A model generated the notes under the pieces. The model made no database searches. It was not told the DNA's origin and saw nothing but the letters and a program-made list of their open reading frames with translations. A stretch of 64,000 bases of DNA. Source: Muraenolepis orangiensis. Taxonomy: Eukaryota > Chordata > Actinopteri > Gadiformes > Muraenolepididae. Positions within the stretch are counted from its first letter, which is position 1. The number at the start of each line of letters is the position of its first letter. This document shows, in pieces, positions 59,309-64,000 of the stretch. The DNA is taken from positions 62,001-126,000 of the forward strand of contig JANIIK010000740.1 in assembly GCA_027704905.1 (NCBI GenBank). Direction: 5' to 3'. The position numbers were made by a program, and so were the translations under genes.

Positions 59309-59749
59309 ACACTCCTGGGTTCTTTCTTTCTTTCTGTCTTTCTTTGCATCTTTCCCTTTTATTTAGTTGTTTCTTTCTTGCTTCATTTTTGAGTTTATTT
59401 AGTTTTTATGTTTATTTCCCTCTTCCTGTCCTCCCTATCTATAACAATGTATTATGAATATATTAATCCAAGTGCAAGTAAATAAAACTGAAATAACGCA
59501 TGAAAGTTACAATATTTATTGTTTTTTTAGTTTCACAGACACAATGACTTATCTAACTGAATAAATACATTAGTTTCATAGACACAATGACTAATCAGAC
59601 ATAATAAATATCAATAAAATAAAAATAAAAATACACATTGCCGATTGACGAAGGGTTAAGGTTTGGGGTTGGATGGAGGAAGAGATGGAGAGATGCAGGG
59701 ATGAAGTAACAAAGGGATGGAGAGATTGAGGGCGATTCTCCTTTTGCAG

Positions 59750-59883
59750 CAACTGTTGAAGCATCTGAAGCAGCAGCGGAGGGACGTCCAGCAGCTGACC
59801 AGCAGCTCCAGGCCGAGGAGGGTCTGGGGGACTCCCTGCAGCAGGACCTGCACAGTCTGGAATCCCAGGAGCAAAGCCTGGAG
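59750..59883 (+). pseudogene. syne1: syne1-like spectrin-repeat exon with frameshift
   Basis: After TTTTGCAG it reads QLLKHLKQQRRDVQQLT and, in another frame, QLQAEEGLGDSLQQDLHSLE then SQEQSLE, ending at GAG|GTGAGG. It matches nesprin-1 KKRDVQQQIAQ..EGGLPDRGHEELRKLES. Confidence 0.65.
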
Positions 59884-60299
59884 GTGAGGAAGTGCGACTC
59901 GGAGAGGGAGAGAGACACATGTTACTGTTACAGTGTGGGCCCCGCTGGGCCACTGCAAGCAGAGAACAGAGAGTTGACGTTCTCTCTAGTCGCTGCTTAT
60001 GCGAGTTTACAACCTTCCTGGAGGAAGTGCTTATAAAACAACGATGTGAAATTTAACGCGAGTCCACGGTACTCTGCGAATGCCGATTGTCCAATGGCGT
60101 GGCTGAATACGCGCCACACAACACAGCAGTTTGCGTGAAGTAAACCGAAGTTCAGCGTTTGTCGGGTGGGATGTCATGACCGTTTTTCATTTGAGGCTGG
60201 TCTGCCACGACCAGGGCGGAATCCGCATTGTTCCTCTTCAATATGAGGTTCGACTATCATAAATAAATACAATCGATATGGTATATTACCTTCAATTGG

Positions 60300-60600
60300 T
60301 AAATCATTGGTAAAAGTTTTAACAACCAAGTGGCCAACGTTCAGTCCCAACCATCCTTACCAAAATGAGGGATGGTTGGGATACAAATAAAATCCACTTA
60401 CCATCTCGATCCCATGTGGTCACTTACCCTCTGGAGTCACTTGTGATGTGTGTGTAGGCCTCCTCCCTAGCTTGAGCAGAGTGTGGAGTGTGTGTGGTTG
60501 GTGGCTGACATATGCTCACCTGGTCCTGGTCAGGGTGATTAGAGTCTGGGACCGGGTGAGGCTGCACCGGTTAAAAGCGGCCACCACCACCATCACTCCA
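60300..60600. repeat. Flank repeat shared with 140-560
   Basis: Diverged copy of the left-end repeat of the window (CCCAACCATCCTTACCAAAA, CCTCCTCCCTAGCTTGAGCA). Confidence 0.7.
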
Positions 60601-60621
60601 CACGCTGCTTCTCAGACGCAG

Positions 60622-60783
60622 GTGCTGAGCCTGGTGGAGTGGGTTAAGGAGCACGAGGACTACAACAGTAAGCTCCAGGAGGCTGAGAAGTGGCTCCTTT
60701 AGATGTCCAGCCGCCTGGTGACCTCTGACTCCATGCAGACCAGCAGCATGGAGACAGCGACCCAGCAGCTGGCTCGCCATAAG
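60622..60783 (+). pseudogene. syne1: syne1-like spectrin-repeat exon with stop
   Basis: Reads VLSLVEWVKEHEDYNSKLQE, AEKWLL, stop (TAG at 60700), MSSRLVTSDSMQTSSMETAT, QQLARHK, ending at AAG|GTCTGG. It corresponds closely to nesprin-1 VKDHEDYNSELQEVEKWLLQ, so the stop replaces a glutamine codon. Confidence 0.75.
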
Positions 60784-61254
60784 GTCTGGAGATAAGCAAC
60801 TGTGTTTATAGTAGTTTGGCTGATCTATTACAATCTAACATTTTTTCTAAACTACAATGCATCTAAAAGTGGTAGCGGTTACAGCATGTATTAGACCTAA
60901 GTAGGGCTGGCCGTTGAAATCAAGATCCCGATAGTTTATCTGTCGATAGCTTTCACAATGGCAAAATCACATGTTACATAGTCCAAAAGTTCCATTGCAT
61001 TTAACAACATTTTAATGCCGTTAAATGTGTGATGTCTACAAAAAACAGACAACAGAATTGTGTATAACATATCATATCGTTCAAATACGATAAACAATTA
61101 TATTTATTTATTATTTATTTTATATATTTTTATCCAGCCCTAGGCTAAGTTTACTGACACGAGGTCTCAACAAACCAAACCAGGATACCATGAAGAACCG
61201 CCTGGCTCACAACATCACTGACTGTCTGTTCTAAATAATCCTCCACTCACCCAG

Positions 61255-61325
61255 GCCATAATGGAGGACATCGCAAGCTTTGAGGAGCGTCTGGGGCAGC
61301 CTGAAGTACAAATGATGCTGTAGTC
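61255..61325 (+). pseudogene. syne1: syne1-like exon start, copy a
   Basis: After CACCCAG: AIMEDIASFEERLGQPEVQM then stop. It continues the repeat of the preceding exon (nesprin-1 AMMEEIAGFEDRL). It runs into a degenerate AGTCTAAATGATGC repeat. Confidence 0.65.
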
Positions 61326-61445
61326 TAAATGATGCTGTAGCCGAAATCAGGCCTTAGTCTAAATGATGCCCTTATAGAAATGCTGCCAGAGCTAAATGCA
61401 ACCATAGTCAAAATTATGGAGTAGAAATGCTGCAGAAGTTATAGT

Positions 61446-61560
61446 CTAAATCAGGGGTTCCCAACCGCCGGGCCGCGGACCGGTACCGGGCCGTGGAGGT
61501 GTTACTGCCGGGCCGCGGAACAGCTGTGTGTTTATCATCATATTTGACTTAAATAATTTG
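61446..61560. mobile_element. hAT-like terminus
   Basis: CAGGGGTTCCCAACCGCCGG followed by GCCGCGGACCGGTACCGGGCCGTGG is a well-known hAT-type transposon end. The other end was not located. Confidence 0.5.
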
Positions 61561-61899
61561 AGTATAGGTGAACGGCGGGCGGTATAATCTATATATAGAG
61601 ATGATATATATAGTATAATCTATATATATAGATTATATAGCGGTATAATCTATATATATAGATTAAATATATATCGGCGGCATAACGAGAGACGTTCAGT
61701 TGCACGCGCTACTAAAGAGACGCTAGTGCGCGCTAGTGATGTGTCGGTCGCGAATGAGCCAGGTTTTTTTTACGGGTGCTCTGTGTACATGCGCGTTTAT
61801 ACTGAAATAGAGCCCAAATTACAGTGCAAAGTTACAGTGAAAGGATTTACAGTGCGTTGACCAAAAAATAATAATAATAACGCATCTATAAATAAATAA

Positions 61900-62735
61900 A
61901 GCATCTATACTGCAGCAAGATGGAGCCTGCCGTGCCAATTTGCAGACTGGCGACGCGCTCCTTTGCCACACATTATATAGAAAATAGCATCATAAACATA
62001 GACTACTCCTATTGGTCTGAGAGGTACAACCAGTATCCACTACTCTGGTTGGTCACGGTGTCTTCATTGTCACGTCACAAGTTTACAAGCTCAAACCCCC
62101 GGGGGGGGGGGTCGCATTCATAGCAACGCCCTTTGGTCGCCTCAACATGCATGGCCCTTACAATGCATACAGTATCACAGATAGTGTTTTAGTTTTATAC
62201 TTATATATACGCAATAACATATTATATCATTAAAAACCGATAAACAATAATTTTTCATTAATATCCAGCCCTAGGCCTAAGTTTACTCTGCAAACTAAAC
62301 CAAGATACCATAAAGAACCGCCTGGCTAACGACATCACTTCACACATCACACATGTCAAACGTTATCCTTCACTCACCCAGGCCACAATGGAGGACATCG
62401 CAAGCTTTTAGTTGCGTCTGGGCAGCCTGAAGCAGAAGGGCGAGGGGCTGGTGCTGAATTATGCAGAAGTCAAAATCAGGCCGTAGTCGAAATGATGCGG
62501 AAGTCGAAATCAGGCCATAGTCGAAATGATGCGGAAGTCGAAATCAGGCCATAGTCGAAATGATGCGGAAGTCGAAATCAGGCCATAGTCGAAATGATGC
62601 GGAAGTCGAAATCAGGCCATAGTCGAAATGATGCGGAAGTCGAAATCAGGCCATAGTCGAAATGATGCAGAAGTCGAAATCAGGCCGTAGTCGAAATGAT
62701 GCGGAAGTCGAAATCAGGCCATAGTCGAAATGATG
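61900..62735. repeat. Local duplication, unit 1
   Basis: About 840 bp repeated at 63283-64000 (offset about 1383-1410 bp). Each unit contains AAGATGGAGCCTGCCGTGCC, a T/A-rich middle, a syne1-like exon start (from 62382: ATMEDIASF, stop, LRLGSLKQKGEGLVLNYAEV) and a 34-bp minisatellite. The exon start has TAG where copy a at 61255 has GAG. Confidence 0.85.
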
Positions 62736-62740
62736 CTTTA
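62460..62740. repeat. 34-bp minisatellite
   Basis: About eight units containing GCCATAGTCGAAATGATGCG and GAAGTCGAAATCAG, starting inside the syne1-like exon remnant. The same array resumes at 63890 and runs off the window. Confidence 0.95.
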
Positions 62741-63005
62741 ATGAGGTCTTGCTCAGGGACACCTCGACACTTGGCTAGGAGGAACCAGTGGATTGAAACA
62801 TTAACATTTTGGTTAGTAATCTACACAAACACAATGGTAAATGGACTAGACTTAACTAGTGCTTTTAACCAAAGTACTTTAGAAGTTATGCCTGACATTC
62901 GCCCATTCATACACACAGTCAGCTGGTCAGGAGCAGTAAGGGTTATGTGTTTTGCTCAGGGACACCTCGACACTTGGCTAGGAGGAACCGGAGGATCAAA
63001 ACAGC
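62740..63005. mobile_element. Two fragments of a fish SINE-like repeat
   Basis: TTGCTCAGGGACACCTCGACACTTGGCTAGGAGGAACC occurs twice (62749 and 62954), a motif like the body of common fish SINEs. Confidence 0.5.
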
Positions 63006-63024
63006 AACATTCTGGTTGCCAAAC

Positions 63025-63270
63025 CAATGAGATGTTGTTGATCATCTTCATAACCAATGAGATGTTGATCCTCTTCATAACCATTCAGATGTTGTTGATC
63101 CTCTTCATAACCCATTTAGATGTTGTTGATCTTTTTCATAACCAATCAGATGTCGTTGATCCTCTTCATAACAAAAAACAGCATTTAGATGTTTTTTATC
63201 TTCTTCATAACCAATCAGATGTTGCTGATCCTCTTCATAACCAATCAGATGTTGTTGATCCTCTTCATAA
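63025..63270. repeat. 30-bp minisatellite
   Basis: About eight units of CCAATCAGATGTTGTTGATC with CTCTTCATAA. Confidence 0.95.
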
Positions 63271-63282
63271 CTAAATAAATAA

Positions 63283-64000
63283 AGCATCTATACTGCAGCA
63301 AGATGGAGCCTGCCGTGCCAATTTGCAGACTGACGACGCGCTCCTTTGCCACACATTATATAGAAAATAGCATCATAAACATAGACTACTCCTATTGGTC
63401 AAAGTAAACAAACATCGACTAATCCTATTGGTCTGAGAGGTACAACCAGTATCCACTACTCTGGTTGGTCACGGTGTCTTCATTGTCACGTCACAAGTTT
63501 ACAAGCTCAAACCCCAGGGGGTCGCATTCCTAGCAACGCCCTTTGGTCGCCTCAACATGCATGGCCCTTACAATGCATACAGTATCACAGATAGTGTTTT
63601 AGTTTTATACTTATATATACGCAATGACATATTATATCATTAAAAACCGATAAACAATAATTTTTCATTAATATCCAGCCCTAGGCCTAAGTTTACTCTG
63701 CAAACTAAACCAAGATACCATAAAGAACCGCCTGGCTAACGACATCACTTCACACATCACACATGTCAAACGTTATCCTTCACTCACCCAGGCCACAATG
63801 GAGGACATCGCAAGCTTTTAGTTGCGTCTGGGCAGCCTGAAGCAGAAGGGCGAGGGGCTGGTGCTGAATTATGCAGAAGTCAAAATCAGGCCGTAGTCGA
63901 AATGATGCGGAAGTCGAAATCAGGCCATAGTCGAAATGATGCGGAAGTCGAAATCAGGCCATAGTCGAAATGATGCGGAAGTCGAAATCAGGCCATAGTC
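63283..64000. repeat. Local duplication, unit 2 (runs off the window)
   Basis: Second copy of 61900-62735, with a 33-bp internal extension at about 63400 (repeat of CCTATTGGTC..). It includes a second syne1-like exon remnant from 63792 with the same stop, showing the stop arose before this duplication. Confidence 0.85.

Noticed and set aside
61600..61680. Regulatory palindrome in the TATATATAGATTATAT run
   Set aside because: It is a short A/T-rich repeat with no other support.

Overview
The window looks like teleost fish nuclear DNA. It carries immunoglobulin light-chain gene segments of the fish L1 (kappa-like) type, non-LTR retrotransposons and tRNA-derived SINEs typical of fish, exons interrupted by introns, and a very heavy load of (TG)n, (TACA)n, (CT)n and longer minisatellites. 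I cannot name the species. Almost all long reading frames here are translations of tandem repeats and were not annotated as genes.

The core is a duplicated light-chain cassette. Each cassette has one V segment on the minus strand (V1 15839-16325, V2 41000-41465), one J segment on the plus strand (17150-17187, 42328-42365) and one C exon on the plus strand (18161-18483, 43323-43645). The copies lie about 25.1-25.2 kb apart. Each V ends in a 12-spacer recombination signal and each J begins with a 23-spacer signal. V opposes J-C, so joining must occur by inversion, as in fish L1 clusters. Both V promoters keep an octamer-like box and an A/T box, both C exons have a polyA signal, and every segment reads open, so both cassettes look functional.

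Layout: 1-820, a nesprin-1 (syne1)-like spectrin-repeat exon and its flank. 827-5776, a probable DNA transposon with two divergent gene fragments, an inverted repeat and large simple repeats. 5960-11290, repeat block A, including a relic of the 3' flank of a C gene. 11290-15320, a nearly intact CR1/L2/Rex1-group LINE. 15310-19480, cassette 1. 19500-22300, minisatellites and LINE tails. 22310-24600, a hairpin, a syne1-like calponin-homology exon and an E-box-rich minisatellite. 25330-26450, a LINE fragment and a C-rich repeat. 26460-33000 and 33170-38070, two more versions of block A. 38090-39690, a LINE fragment. 39690-44650, cassette 2. 44660-51420, the second copy of the downstream region. 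51650-52605, GAGCAG and GA repeats next to a CCAAT-rich promoter-like island. 52700-57300, mostly unremarkable DNA. 57350-64000, decayed exons of a syne1-like gene, with a local duplication at the end.

The history suggested is repeated segmental duplication of a light-chain cassette together with a fragment of a neighbouring syne1-like gene, with minisatellites expanding differently in each copy. The most unusual signal is a 32-bp minisatellite, spread over about a dozen arrays around the cassettes, whose unit contains a sequence almost identical to the let-7 microRNA.
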